A stretch of DNA of 37,727 nucleotides. It comes from Oscillospiraceae bacterium (GTDB lineage: Bacteria; Bacillota; Clostridia; Oscillospirales; Oscillospiraceae). The position numbers and the translations under genes are program-made. Location of the stretch: assembly GCA_017436785.1 (NCBI GenBank), contig JAFSCK010000161.1, positions 1 to 37,727 of the forward strand, given 5' to 3'. Each line of letters opens with the position of its first letter. The stretch's first letter is position 1. This document shows, one piece after another, positions 14,215 to 21,892 of the stretch. Below the pieces are notes generated by a model. That model did not search any database. It worked only from the letters and a program-made list of their open reading frames with translations, and was not told the DNA's origin.

Positions 14215-14231
14215 GGGAGCCTGAAGCTCCC
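14215..14231 (-). terminator. Short hairpin after the ZIP transporter gene
   Basis: GGGAGC/GCTCCC with a 5-base loop, directly after the stop codon on the minus strand. A T-run (CCTTTTTC) comes only about 9 bases later, so termination is possible but not certain. Confidence 0.45.
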
Positions 14232-14232
14232 C

Positions 14233-15036
14233 TCATCCCAGCATAACATCCAGCAGCATCATAGCCGCAAAGCCGAGAACGATTCCCATCGTTGCAACGT
14301 AGGGCTCTGTCTGTTGGTTTCTCTGGCATTCCGGGATCAATTCATGGACAGCAACCAAGATCATTGCGCCTGCTGCAAAGGATAAGGCATAGGGCAACAT
14401 CGCTTCCACATAGATCACCAGCAATGCCCCTATCACGCCGGCGATTGGTTCTACCATGCCGGAAGCCTGACCGAACAGAAAGCTCTTTTTTCTGGAAAAT
14501 CCCTCTCTTCTTAAGGGAATAGATACCGCCGCACCTTCCGGAAAATTCTGCAAACCGATTCCCACCGCCACAGAAACCGCACCCATCAGGCTTTCCATTG
14601 TCAATTCGCCGCTCTGCAATGCCCCAAACGCAACCCCCACAGCTAAACCCTCCGGTATATTATGCAGGGTGATGGAAAGGATCAGCATGATGATCCGGTT
14701 CAGCCGCTCATTGGGCTCACCCCGCGTATCGTCTGATTTTCTTCTGGCAAAGGAAACGATCCTGTCAGATGCCCACATAAACAATGCTCCGAACAAAAAG
14801 CCTGCAGTCGCCACAAGATAGGCTGGCTGATCGGAGGTGCTCTCTGCACGTTCAATCGCAGGCTGCAGCAAAGACCAGAAGCTGGCAGCGATCATTACGC
14901 CAGCAGCGAAGCCCAGCATAAGATTCAAAGCTTTTTGCTTTGGTGACGTAAAAAAGACAACGGTAGCGGCCCCCAGTGCGGTTATGAACCAAGTGCCCAG
15001 TGTTGCGATCAGTGCCATTATGACCAAATTATCCAC
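14233..15036 (-). CDS. ZIP family metal transporter
   Basis: 267 aa, about eight membrane helices. The two metal-site motifs of ZIP/ZupT proteins are present: LHNIPEGLAVGVAFG (HNIPEG at 125-130, helix IV) and LQNFPEGAAVSIPL (163-168, helix V), plus AVHELIPE near the end. The loop after helix III has charged residues (ARRKSDDTRGEPNERLNR) rather than a His-rich stretch. ZIP proteins import zinc, iron or manganese into the cytoplasm. The start is GTG at 15036, set by AGGAGGTG a few bases upstream. It is a single gene; a zinc-type ArsR regulator lies 8 kb away but no direct link is visible. Confidence 0.93.
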   Translation of the reverse strand: MDNLVIMALIATLGTWFITALGAATVVFFTSPKQKALNLMLGFAAGVMIAASFWSLLQPAIERAESTSDQPAYLVATAGFLFGALFMWASDRIVSFARRKSDDTRGEPNERLNRIIMLILSITLHNIPEGLAVGVAFGALQSGELTMESLMGAVSVAVGIGLQNFPEGAAVSIPLRREGFSRKKSFLFGQASGMVEPIAGVIGALLVIYVEAMLPYALSFAAGAMILVAVHELIPECQRNQQTEPYVATMGIVLGFAAMMLLDVMLG

Positions 15037-15065
15037 TTTACACCTCCTATATCCAGAATTTTCAT

Positions 15066-15101
15066 AAAAAGCAGCACCATTCCGGTTTGGGATGGTGCTG
15101 C
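15066..15101 (-). terminator. Terminator of the collagen-like gene
   Basis: A 13-bp stem GCAGCACCATTCC/GGGATGGTGCTGC-type (15071-15083 with 15089-15101, one G-T pair) with TTTTTATG after it on the minus strand, 14 bp past the stop codon. Confidence 0.88.
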
Positions 15102-15114
15102 GGTCATTAGAGAA

Positions 15115-16131
15115 TTATCGAAGCTGGGTGATTACAAGATGTGCAGAAACAGGCCGGGTACCGCCTGCCAAAGGCGTAATGGTCAGGGCAGCAGCGGTGC
15201 CTTCCGGATTGCGCACAGTCAAAATGGAATTGACCGCCGTCGTTTCTACGATCGCCATACCCACAATTTGCGAGACGCCTGTTGCGCGGCCTGCCACGGT
15301 ATATGCCAAATCTTCCCCATTCAAGGTCAGAATCAGCTGCCCGGCTTCGGTCACACTTACTTGGAACAGCACCTGATAGGTGCCGATTTCAGCCAAGTTG
15401 AAGGAATCGGGGCCGGAGCGTGTAATGCCAGCCCCACTATTGGGACCGTCCTGAGGGAAGCTGACATCCGTACCGGGAGCAACCGTCGCAGCATTATCAG
15501 GAGGCATCAACGCATAGAAGTCCGCGTAGTTCAGAACGCCACCGGCGGGACCTTGTGGGCCCACGGGGCCAGTTTCTCCGATCGGACCCTGCGGACCGAC
15601 TGGGCCTGCTACGCCTGCGGGACCTTGAGGACCAGCAGGGCCAGTTTCACCAGCAGGACCTTGAGGACCCACAGGACCCGCTGCACCGGCAGGTCCTTGA
15701 ACACCAGCCGGACCCTGAGGGCCAATGGCACCCGTCTCACCGGCAGGACCTTGGGGCCCGATGGGACCGGCTTCTCCGGCAGGACCTTGAGGTCCAATAG
15801 GACCCGCTTCCCCCACGGGGCCTTGGGGGCCGGTAGATCCCTGCGGTCCCGTGGGACCGGGGACACCCATAGGGCCCTGAGGCCCCGTGGGGCCAGCTAC
15901 ACCCGCAGGCCCCTGTGGCCCCGCTGGTCCTCTGGGACCCGGAACACCCTGCGGACCTGCCGGACCTACCGGACCCTGCGGACCGGCAGGTCCCTGAGGT
16001 CCCGGAAGGCCATTGATACAGCAGTTACAATTGTCTCTGCAGCCATACTCTCTTGGAGAATACCGCTTGCATGAATTGTCATCGAACTGCGTGTCGCAAT
16101 TTCTATCTTCAAAATAACGATAGCTGTTCAT
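15115..16131 (-). CDS. BclA-like collagen-repeat protein, probable spore-surface protein
   Basis: 338 aa in three parts. Residues 1-40 are polar and Cys-rich ([12 protein letters not shown]). Residues 41-197 are about 52 uninterrupted Gly-X-Y triplets, mostly GPQ, GPA, GPV and GET, able to form a collagen triple helix. Residues 198-338 start [22 protein letters not shown] and form a beta-rich domain like the trimeric TNF/C1q-like ends of BclA. BclA proteins are glycosylated filaments on exosporia of Bacillus and C. difficile. There is no signal peptide, fitting deposition from the mother cell. Its promoter candidate is of mother-cell sigma type. Thr residues in the triplets may carry sugars. 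Repeat number is likely to vary between strains. Confidence 0.9.
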   Translation of the reverse strand: MNSYRYFEDRNCDTQFDDNSCKRYSPREYGCRDNCNCCINGLPGPQGPAGPQGPVGPAGPQGVPGPRGPAGPQGPAGVAGPTGPQGPMGVPGPTGPQGSTGPQGPVGEAGPIGPQGPAGEAGPIGPQGPAGETGAIGPQGPAGVQGPAGAAGPVGPQGPAGETGPAGPQGPAGVAGPVGPQGPIGETGPVGPQGPAGGVLNYADFYALMPPDNAATVAPGTDVSFPQDGPNSGAGITRSGPDSFNLAEIGTYQVLFQVSVTEAGQLILTLNGEDLAYTVAGRATGVSQIVGMAIVETTAVNSILTVRNPEGTAAALTITPLAGGTRPVSAHLVITQLR

Positions 16132-16160
16132 ACAATCCCTCCTTCAAAAGATGTGTATTC

Positions 16161-16189
16161 CAGTATATGTTTTTTTGACGAAAGAGTGT
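16161..16189 (-). promoter_or_regulatory. Candidate mother-cell (sigma-K/E) promoter of the collagen-like gene
   Basis: Minus strand: ACA, 17 bases, then CATATACTG, resembling the sigma-K pattern (AC, about 16, CATAnnnTA) with one mismatch in the -10. No sigma-A -35 fits TATACT at proper spacing. Leader about 24 nt, GAAGGAGGG before the ATG. Confidence 0.5.
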
Positions 16190-16215
16190 CCTTATTGTCA
16201 AACGGAATGCCGCAC

Positions 16216-16914
16216 TCATTCGATATCCATGTGTACAAAGCTTGTGTCAATGGCATAGGCGTACCTTACCTCCGGTTGCCTCTGCGCCCATGCAAGGGTC
16301 TGTCTTGCAGATTTTCCCTCGATCCGCAAATCCACCGCTTTTCCCGTCAAATGCCGGCTGTCGGATACACCGCCCACATTGGCATTATGCCGGGAACACC
16401 GCAAGCCGCTGGAGACAAAGCCTGCACCCTTCAATTCCCCGCGGGCCCTGTCAGCCAGCTCTACGATTCCGCGCTGCATCTGCGCCGGGTAGCCATTGCA
16501 GTAGCGGCCACACTTGCAGGCAAATTCCTTTCGGGAGAAGTATTGGATCCCACTCCACCAGTCATCCCCTTCCGGTGCAGGCAATTGCAGCATCTTACTG
16601 CGGGTCTCGGCCCCGGCAATGCCATCAGGTGTCAGTCCATTTTCACGCTGCCACTGCGCGGTGGCATCCTTCGTTTCTTGCCCTGCAAGACCATCGATGG
16701 CGATTTTGCCATCGGTAATCTCTTTCTGGATGGTCTTGATGATCTCCATGGATTTTGCAATGGTCAAGGGACCAAATATGCCATCCGCATCCAGGGCATG
16801 CTCCTTCTGAAAGCGAACAGCTGCAGCCTTTGACTGCGCTCCCCAGATCCCATCGATCCCTCCGCCGTAATAGCCAAGATAGTATAACTGCCATTGCCTT
16901 TGCTTGATGGTCAT
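16216..16914 (-). CDS. Peptidoglycan-binding / M15 peptidase (D,D-carboxypeptidase or endolysin-like)
   Basis: 232 aa from the ATG at 16914, chosen because AAGGGGAAGG stands just before it; longer in-frame starts have no ribosome site. Residues 5-55 and 68-110 are two PG_binding_1 repeats (YYGGGIDGIWGAQSKAAAVRFQ, DGLTPDGIAG-type). Residues 120-232 form a peptidase M15 domain with zinc ligands His188 (SRHLTGKAVD), Asp195 and His228 (VHMD). Such enzymes cut the peptide stem of peptidoglycan. No signal peptide is present, as in spore or phage lysins. The gene is not among phage genes; a near-perfect sigma-K-like promoter upstream points to a sporulation role such as cortex work or mother-cell lysis. 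Confidence 0.9.
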   Translation of the reverse strand: MTIKQRQWQLYYLGYYGGGIDGIWGAQSKAAAVRFQKEHALDADGIFGPLTIAKSMEIIKTIQKEITDGKIAIDGLAGQETKDATAQWQRENGLTPDGIAGAETRSKMLQLPAPEGDDWWSGIQYFSRKEFACKCGRYCNGYPAQMQRGIVELADRARGELKGAGFVSSGLRCSRHNANVGGVSDSRHLTGKAVDLRIEGKSARQTLAWAQRQPEVRYAYAIDTSFVHMDIE

Positions 16915-16946
16915 GCGGCCTTCCCCTTTCCTGAACGGCATAATGT

Positions 16947-16974
16947 TATTATATGGGAAAGAGAAAAAATTGTG
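16947..16974 (-). promoter_or_regulatory. Candidate sigma-K promoter of the M15 hydrolase gene
   Basis: Minus strand: CACA, 15 bases, CATATAATA, an exact fit to CATAnnnTA. A sigma-A reading (TATAAT) has no good -35 partner. Leader about 26 nt. Confidence 0.5.
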
Positions 16975-16981
16975 CGGCAGC

Positions 16982-17012
16982 AAAAAAGCCTGCCGATTGA
17001 TAATCGGCAGGC
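16982..17012 (-). terminator. Terminator of the permuted NlpC/P60-like gene
   Basis: Minus strand: 11-bp perfect stem GCCTGCCGATT/AATCGGCAGGC, 3-base loop, then TTTTTT. It starts 7 bp after the stop codon. Confidence 0.92.
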
Positions 17013-17018
17013 CTTCGC

Positions 17019-17642
17019 TTATGCAATTGTCTTTCGCCACAGCAGCGCAAAGATACTCATGGCACTGGTATAGACCGGATGCGGCAGAGGATGGGGCTGG
17101 AAAAAGGTATGATCCTTCTCCCCCATTGTGGGAAACTGGCCGGTATACACATGGTAATCTTCCAGCCGTTTGGCGATGCCGCCGATGGTATAAAACCGGG
17201 TAGGGTCAAAATCAAAGCCCAGACGGCTCAGGACCGACACCACAAATTCCGCACAGGTAAAGGCATCCCGTACTCTCACCTTCAAGTGCATGGGGGCCAT
17301 CATGGCAGACAAATGGTTATACAGATACCGCTCCGGCTGGCTGCGCATGTTCTGAAGCAACGTATCCAGCTTCAGCCATTGGGCATTTGTCAGGGGCAGA
17401 CGATACAGCCGAATCTTGGAAACGCAGCCATTGTGGATATAACGGCTGGGCCGTTCCGTGACGAAGCCGCCGTAAAAGGGCGTTTCATAAAACCGACGGG
17501 CAAAGCCATAGCATTCCCGCAGGTCCTCCTCCGTGGCGATGGACACATGGTTATAGGGCTCTCCCGTAATGAAACGGATACACTTACCGATCCGGTAAGG
17601 GGTTGCGGAAAATAGAATATATAAACATTTCTGCTGCTCCAT
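17019..17642 (-). CDS. Permuted NlpC/P60-like (YiiX-type) protein
   Basis: 207 aa from the ATG at 17642, which has AGGAGAAGGA upstream. The order His then Cys fits the circularly permuted papain-like fold: PYNHVSIATEEDL with His32 and, later, AFTCAEFVVSVLSRLG with Cys130 at a helix start. LYILFSATPYRIGKCIRFITGEPYNHV near the N-terminus is typical of this family in Clostridia. Family members are predicted thiol hydrolases acting on peptide or lipid-linked amides; none is well characterised here. No signal peptide or membrane helix is evident. It is monocistronic, between its own promoter at 17676 and terminator at 16982. Confidence 0.72.
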   Translation of the reverse strand: MEQQKCLYILFSATPYRIGKCIRFITGEPYNHVSIATEEDLRECYGFARRFYETPFYGGFVTERPSRYIHNGCVSKIRLYRLPLTNAQWLKLDTLLQNMRSQPERYLYNHLSAMMAPMHLKVRVRDAFTCAEFVVSVLSRLGFDFDPTRFYTIGGIAKRLEDYHVYTGQFPTMGEKDHTFFQPHPLPHPVYTSAMSIFALLWRKTIA

Positions 17643-17675
17643 TACGTTCCTTCTCCTATGCGCAAAGTTAGTAAA

Positions 17676-17704
17676 ATTATAGCATAGTTTGCCCCCAAAA
17701 GCAA
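17676..17704 (-). promoter_or_regulatory. Sigma-A promoter of the NlpC/P60-like gene
   Basis: Minus strand: TTGCTT, 17-bp spacer, TATAAT; it begins immediately after the terminator of the ABC transporter operon. Confidence 0.7.
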
Positions 17705-17737
17705 CTCCCCCAGACACTTTTTAGGTGTCTGGGGGAG
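17705..17737 (-). terminator. Terminator of the amino acid ABC operon
   Basis: A 13-bp perfect stem CTCCCCCAGACAC/GTGTCTGGGGGAG with a 7-base loop, 29 bp after the ATPase stop. TTGCTTTTG follows on the minus strand. Confidence 0.75.
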
Positions 17738-17765
17738 AGAAATTTAAGAAATGGCAAAGATTTTT

Positions 17766-18488
17766 TTACAGGACCTTAGAAAGGAAATCCTGCAGTCTGG
17801 GATGCTTGGGATTGCCGAAGACCTCTTCGGGGGAACCCTGCTCCATGATCTTGCCTTCATCCATGAAGAAGATACGGTTGCCCACTTCCCGGGCAAAGCC
17901 CATTTCGTGGGTGACCACCACCATGGTCATGCCATCGGCTGCCAGCTCCTTCATGACCGCAAGGACCTCGCCAACCATTTCCGGGTCCAATGCCGAGGTA
18001 GGCTCGTCAAAAAGCATCACCTTAGGGTTCATGGCCAGCGCCCGGACAATGGCAATGCGCTGCTTCTGACCGCCGGAAAGCTGGTTGGGATAGGCCTCCG
18101 CCTTTTCCTCCAGGCCAACCCGGCGCAGCAGCTGCATGGCAGTCTCGTCTGCCTCAGCCTGCGTCATCAGTCCGGTACGGACAGGTGCCAGCGTGATGTT
18201 GCGCTTGATGGTCATGTTGGGGAACAGGTTGAAATGCTGGAACACCATGCCCATCTGGCGGCGAACGAAATCGATGTTGGCCTTAGGATTGGTGATCTCG
18301 TGACCGTCAAAGACGATGGTTCCCTTGGTAGGCTCCTCCAACAGGTTCAGGCTCCGCAGAAAGGTGGACTTACCGGAACCGGAGGGACCAATAATAACAA
18401 CCTTATCGCCGGGATAGATGTGCTCAGAAATATCATTCAGCACCACATGGTCGCCGAATGCCTTGGTCAAATGCTTAACGTCGATCAC
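17766..18488 (-). CDS. Polar amino acid ABC transporter, ATP-binding protein (GlnQ-type)
   Basis: 240 aa, standard for the family. Walker [10 protein letters not shown] at 34-42, Q-loop in [11 protein letters not shown], signature LSGGQKQR, Walker [14 protein letters not shown], and H-loop in [10 protein letters not shown]. The order and spacing are those of GlnQ/HisP/ArtP ATPases, which form dimers below the permease and drive import. Its ATG lies within the last 14 bases of the permease gene, so it is the third gene of the operon substrate-binding protein, permease, ATPase. Confidence 0.96.
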   Translation of the reverse strand: MIDVKHLTKAFGDHVVLNDISEHIYPGDKVVIIGPSGSGKSTFLRSLNLLEEPTKGTIVFDGHEITNPKANIDFVRRQMGMVFQHFNLFPNMTIKRNITLAPVRTGLMTQAEADETAMQLLRRVGLEEKAEAYPNQLSGGQKQRIAIVRALAMNPKVMLFDEPTSALDPEMVGEVLAVMKELAADGMTMVVVTHEMGFAREVGNRIFFMDEGKIMEQGSPEEVFGNPKHPRLQDFLSKVL

Positions 18489-19245
18489 TTTGACGCAGCC
18501 TCCTTTCCAGAATGCCTACCAGATAGCTGAAGATCATGACCAGCACCAGATATACGCAGGCAATGCCGATCAGCGGGAACATCTGCTCATAGGTCCGGCC
18601 GTAGATCGCCTGTGCTGCATACACCAGCTCCTTACCGCCGATGACGGTGATGAGGGAGGTATCCTTCAGCAAAATGATAAACTCGTTGCCCAAAGAGGGC
18701 AGGATGGCCTTGAAGGCCTGAGGGATGACAATGAAGCGCATGGTATCGATATAGTTCAGACCCAGACTTCTGCCAGCCTCTGCCTGACCGGGATCCAACG
18801 CCATGAGGCCGCCGCGGATGATCTCCGCAACGTAAGCACCGGAATTGATGCCCAGCGTCAGAGCGCCAACCATGGTATAGTTTCGGGAAGAAGAAAAGAC
18901 CACGAAGCCCATGATCAGCAGCTGGACCATCATGGGAGTACCGCGGATAACCGTAACGTAGACCTGACAGATGCCGTTCAGGATACCCAGCAGCCAGTTT
19001 TTCTTACCGGCACGCTGCTGGTCGTGAGCCGTACGAACCATGGCCACCAGAATACCCAGCACGATACCGATGGCCAGTGCCATAGCCGTGACCAGCAAAG
19101 TGGTTCCCACACCGCTTAAATACTGCTGCCAGCGGTCACCCAGAATAAACGCCTGATAGAATTTTACATAAAACTCCTGCGCGGCTGTGGCTTCACCGGC
19201 CTGCATCAGGGTCCGAAATGCCTGATATTGTTCCAAATGATTCAC
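18475..19245 (-). CDS. Polar amino acid ABC transporter, permease (HisMQ family)
   Basis: 256 aa. After an amphipathic N-terminus there are five membrane helices with the HEQRO-type pattern: [23 protein letters not shown], then [32 protein letters not shown] (the EAA loop: [27 protein letters not shown]), and [27 protein letters not shown]. This one subunit type probably forms a homodimer, since no second permease gene is present. It follows the binding-protein gene after a 127-bp gap holding a hairpin. Confidence 0.95.
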   Translation of the reverse strand: MNHLEQYQAFRTLMQAGEATAAQEFYVKFYQAFILGDRWQQYLSGVGTTLLVTAMALAIGIVLGILVAMVRTAHDQQRAGKKNWLLGILNGICQVYVTVIRGTPMMVQLLIMGFVVFSSSRNYTMVGALTLGINSGAYVAEIIRGGLMALDPGQAEAGRSLGLNYIDTMRFIVIPQAFKAILPSLGNEFIILLKDTSLITVIGGKELVYAAQAIYGRTYEQMFPLIGIACVYLVLVMIFSYLVGILERRLRQSDRR

Positions 19246-19337
19246 TCCTTCATTTATATTTCCATTTCATGAACGTTGAAAAACCAACACGCTATACAAA
19301 TCCTGTTCACTTTTCACCATCCATAAAAACTCCAAAA

Positions 19338-19362
19338 CACAGGGCGGCAATGCCGCCCTGTG
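19338..19362 (-). terminator. Hairpin between binding protein and permease genes (GTAGGG-family variant)
   Basis: An 11-bp stem CACAGGGCGGC/GCCGCCCTGTG with a 3-base loop, 10 bp after the binding-protein stop; TTTTGG follows on the minus strand. It may act as a partial terminator or 3' stabiliser so that more binding protein is made than permease. Confidence 0.65.
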
Positions 19363-19372
19363 GGATTTGGTC

Positions 19373-20164
19373 TTACTCAGCAGAGATGTACTTGTCGATG
19401 ATGGACTGAACGGTGCCATCAGCGGTCAGCTCAGCCAGAGCCTTGTTGACAGCCTCCACCAGAGCGGTGTTGTCCTTGTTCATGCCGATGGCATAGGACT
19501 CCTCCACCCAGTTGCCTTCCAGAGTGGTCAGACCGGGGTTGGCAGCGACGAACTCAGCAGCGGGAGCGGAGTCGATGATAACGCAGTCAACCTGACCGTT
19601 CATCAGGGCCTGAACAGCAGATGCGCCGTTGTCGAAGGCGGTGACATGGTCCTCACCGTAGCCGCCGTTCTCGGGGGTATCGGAAGCGTAGATGTAGCCG
19701 GTGGTGCCGCGCTGGCAGCCGATCATCTTCTCGCCCAGATTGTCCATGGTCACATCGGAGCCTTCCTTGACGATGACCACCTGCACGCCGGTGGCATAGC
19801 TGTCAGAGAAGTTCATGACCAGCAGACGGTCCTCGGTAACGGAAACGCCAGCCATGACGATGTCGGACTTCCCCTGCTGAACAGCCAGCAGCGCAGCGTC
19901 GAAGTCCATGTCATCGATCACCAGCTCCAGACCCAGCTTCTGGGCAATGGCACCGGCAACCTCCACGTCGATGCCCTCGAAGGAGCCGTCATCGGCAACC
20001 ATTTCGTAGGGAGGGAAGGCAGCGTTGGTGGACATGATCAGCTTGCCGGACTCGATGGTGGTAAAGGCAGCGTCAGCCTTGGGTGCTTCCTTGGCACTGC
20101 CGCAGGCAGCCAGCATACCGCAAACCATCAGGACAGACAGAGCAACGCAGAAAAACTTCTTCAT
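19373..20164 (-). CDS. Polar amino acid ABC transporter, substrate-binding lipoprotein
   Basis: 263 aa from the ATG at 20164 (AAGGAG upstream); the in-frame extension to 20284 crosses the promoter and is rejected. The lipoprotein signal MKKFFCVALSVLMVCGMLAAC puts the lipidated Cys at 21. The mature part is SBP_bac_3: LIMSTNAAFPPYEMVADDGSFEGIDVEVAGAIAQKLG, then DFDAALLAVQQGKSDIVMAGVSVTEDR, and GMNKDNTALVEAVNKALAEL near the end. It captures a polar amino acid outside the membrane. ARG-box-like sites upstream suggest arginine or a related compound. It is the first gene of the operon and has the strongest promoter. Confidence 0.95.
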   Translation of the reverse strand: MKKFFCVALSVLMVCGMLAACGSAKEAPKADAAFTTIESGKLIMSTNAAFPPYEMVADDGSFEGIDVEVAGAIAQKLGLELVIDDMDFDAALLAVQQGKSDIVMAGVSVTEDRLLVMNFSDSYATGVQVVIVKEGSDVTMDNLGEKMIGCQRGTTGYIYASDTPENGGYGEDHVTAFDNGASAVQALMNGQVDCVIIDSAPAAEFVAANPGLTTLEGNWVEESYAIGMNKDNTALVEAVNKALAELTADGTVQSIIDKYISAE

Positions 20165-20230
20165 AATTCTTACTCTCCTTAGATACAAAATTTCAAAGCC
20201 CTCTGATATTAGGGGGAATCGATGATAAGC

Positions 20231-20259
20231 ATTATACTGCGGTTTTTGAATATCGTCAA
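20231..20259 (-). promoter_or_regulatory. Sigma-A promoter of the ABC operon
   Basis: Minus strand: TTGACG, 17-bp spacer, TATAAT. The leader of about 60 nt has a small CCCCCTAATATCAGAGGG hairpin. Confidence 0.82.
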
Positions 20260-20362
20260 TATATACAAATTCACAACATTCCATTATTATTTTTAATTTC
20301 TATAACGAAATTGCACAAATCCAGCGAAATCACCCATTTTTATTCAAGTATACATTTTCCAT

Positions 20363-20413
20363 ATTCATGAATTTATATTCATTTTTACGAATATTATACA
20401 TATTTTTATGAAT
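20363..20413. promoter_or_regulatory. Cluster of ARG-box-like half-sites (candidate ArgR operator)
   Basis: A full palindrome ATGAAT-TTAT-ATTCAT at 20367-20382 fits the ArgR/AhrC box (TGAAT-WWWW-ATTCA). It is flanked by another ATTCAT (20364-20369), a degraded copy ACGAAT-ATTA-TACATA (20387-20402) and a further ATGAAT (20408-20413). The cluster lies between the divergent ABC operon and acyltransferase promoters. The rest of 20260-20468 is AT-rich with no gene. Confidence 0.5.
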
Positions 20414-20468
20414 ACCCCTCTCTTTTCCTCCGAAAAATTCGGTAAAATTAGGGAATTATGAACATTTC

Positions 20469-20497
20469 TTGACTTGCTGTCAAATTACTGATATAAT
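20469..20497 (+). promoter_or_regulatory. Sigma-A promoter of the acyltransferase gene
   Basis: TTGACT, 17-bp spacer, TATAAT, about 40 bp before the ATG at 20537. Confidence 0.82.
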
Positions 20498-20536
20498 TTT
20501 TTTGTATTTTGAACAAAAAGGAAGGACGTGTACACC

Positions 20537-21835
20537 ATGAAAACCACCATCAAAAAGATGGACTATGATAACGTCATGGCGCTGCCCCGCCCCGCACATA
20601 AAATGCCTCGCAAGCCCGGTATGTTCTGGAGATGCCTCATCCGTTTTCTGACGATTTTCGGCATGATGGGCACCAAATTCCGCTATGAGACCGAGGGTTT
20701 TGAGAAGATCGGCAAGGACGAGCCCTGTCTTGTGCTGATGAACCACACCTGTTTTCAGGATATGGAGGTAGCCTACCGCATCCTCTTCCCCCGGCCCTTC
20801 AACATCGTCTGCTCCAATGATGGCTTCATCGGCTTCTTCGGTATGATGGAGTGGCTCATGCGGACCATTGGCTGTGTCCCCACCCAGAAATTCGTATCCG
20901 ACCTGCGGCTGGTGCAGGATATGGAATATTGCTTCAAAACTCTGAAGACCAGCGTTCTGATGTATCCCGAGGCCTGCTACTCCTTTGACGGCACCGCCAC
21001 CACTCTGCCTGCCAAAATGGGTATCCTGCTGAAAAAGTATAACGTACCCGTCATCATGATCGAGACCTTCGGTGCCTTTGGCCGGAATCCTCTGTATAAT
21101 GAGCTGCAGATTCGCCGCCATGTTCCCATCACTGCCAAGGCACGGGTCCTGTACACCCGGGAGGAGATCAAGGAAAAGAGCGTCCGGGAACTGAGCGAGG
21201 GCGTGGAAGCCGCTTTCAGCTTCGACCACTTCCGCTGGCAGAAGGAACAGGGACTGCATATCGATCAGAATTTCCGGGCTGACGGTCTCCACCGTATCCT
21301 GTATAAGTGCGCCCACTGCGGTGCCGAAGGACAGATGGAAGGCCGGGGCACCACCATCACCTGCCAGCACTGCGGTAAAACCTACGAGCTGACCACACTG
21401 GGTGAGCTGAAGGCCATGGAGGGAGAAACGGAAATTTCCCACATCCCCGACTACTACCGCTGGGAGCGGCAGCAGGTACGGCAGGAGATTCTCGACGGCA
21501 AGTACCTGCTGGATACCGATGTAGACATCGCCATGCAGGTGGACAACAAGGCGATCTACAAAGTCGGCGAGGGCCATCTGGTCCATGACAATACCGGCTT
21601 CACCCTCACCGGCTGCGGCGGTCGGCTGAACTATCATCAAAAGCCGCAGGCAAGCTACGGTCTGTACGCCGACTACTACTGGTACGAGATCGACGATGTC
21701 ATCTGCATCGGCGATACCGAGGTCCATTACTTCCTGTTCCCGAAAAACAAAGCCCCCGTTGCCAAGATCCGTCTGGCTACGGAGGAAATGTACAAGCTCT
21801 ATAAGGAGCGGAAGCTGACTTCTGCCAAGGAATAA
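20537..21835 (+). CDS. PlsC-type acyltransferase with C-terminal zinc ribbon
   Basis: 432 aa. The start ATG at 20537 has AAGGAAGG about 11 bp upstream; a GTG at 20528 is too close to it. Residues 30-235 are a 1-acylglycerol-3-phosphate acyltransferase domain: catalytic NHTCFQD (His70, Asp75), and YPEA at 143-146 in place of the more usual PEG motif. Then comes a zinc ribbon with Cys258, Cys261, Cys276 and Cys279, and a 140-residue C-terminal domain of unknown type rich in Tyr and Trp. The basic start and a short hydrophobic segment (CLIRFLTIFGMMG) suggest a peripheral membrane position. It may acylate lysophospholipid or another acceptor. The added ribbon is unusual for PlsC. Confidence 0.85.
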   Translation: MKTTIKKMDYDNVMALPRPAHKMPRKPGMFWRCLIRFLTIFGMMGTKFRYETEGFEKIGKDEPCLVLMNHTCFQDMEVAYRILFPRPFNIVCSNDGFIGFFGMMEWLMRTIGCVPTQKFVSDLRLVQDMEYCFKTLKTSVLMYPEACYSFDGTATTLPAKMGILLKKYNVPVIMIETFGAFGRNPLYNELQIRRHVPITAKARVLYTREEIKEKSVRELSEGVEAAFSFDHFRWQKEQGLHIDQNFRADGLHRILYKCAHCGAEGQMEGRGTTITCQHCGKTYELTTLGELKAMEGETEISHIPDYYRWERQQVRQEILDGKYLLDTDVDIAMQVDNKAIYKVGEGHLVHDNTGFTLTGCGGRLNYHQKPQASYGLYADYYWYEIDDVICIGDTEVHYFLFPKNKAPVAKIRLATEEMYKLYKERKLTSAKE

Positions 21836-21851
21836 ATCTTTATAAAATATT

Positions 21852-21882
21852 GTAGGGCGGGACATTCCCGCCCTACTTTTTT
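21852..21882 (+). terminator. GTAGGG-family palindrome acting as terminator
   Basis: An 11-bp perfect stem GTAGGGCGGGA/TCCCGCCCTAC with CAT loop, then TTTTTT. It lies 17 bp after the acyltransferase stop and faces the convergent coiled-coil gene. Confidence 0.9.
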
Positions 21883-21892
21883 CTTTTTGCAT

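Noticed and set aside
13719-14232. Integron attC array or retron msr-msd downstream of the tRNA
   Set aside because: No GTTRRRY core sites, no integrase and no reverse transcriptase in the window; the order and tRNA copies do not fit either.
15115-16131. CRISPR-like or tandem DNA repeat in the GGACCTTG-rich stretch
   Set aside because: The periodicity is in multiples of 9 and comes from Gly-X-Y codons of the collagen protein; there are no spacers.
16216-16914. Prophage endolysin marking a prophage
   Set aside because: No holin, tail, capsid or integrase genes nearby; the promoter fits sporulation better.
20480-21892. A 470-codon minus-strand frame over the acyltransferase
   Set aside because: Shadow frame; the plus-strand gene has promoter, ribosome site and catalytic motifs.
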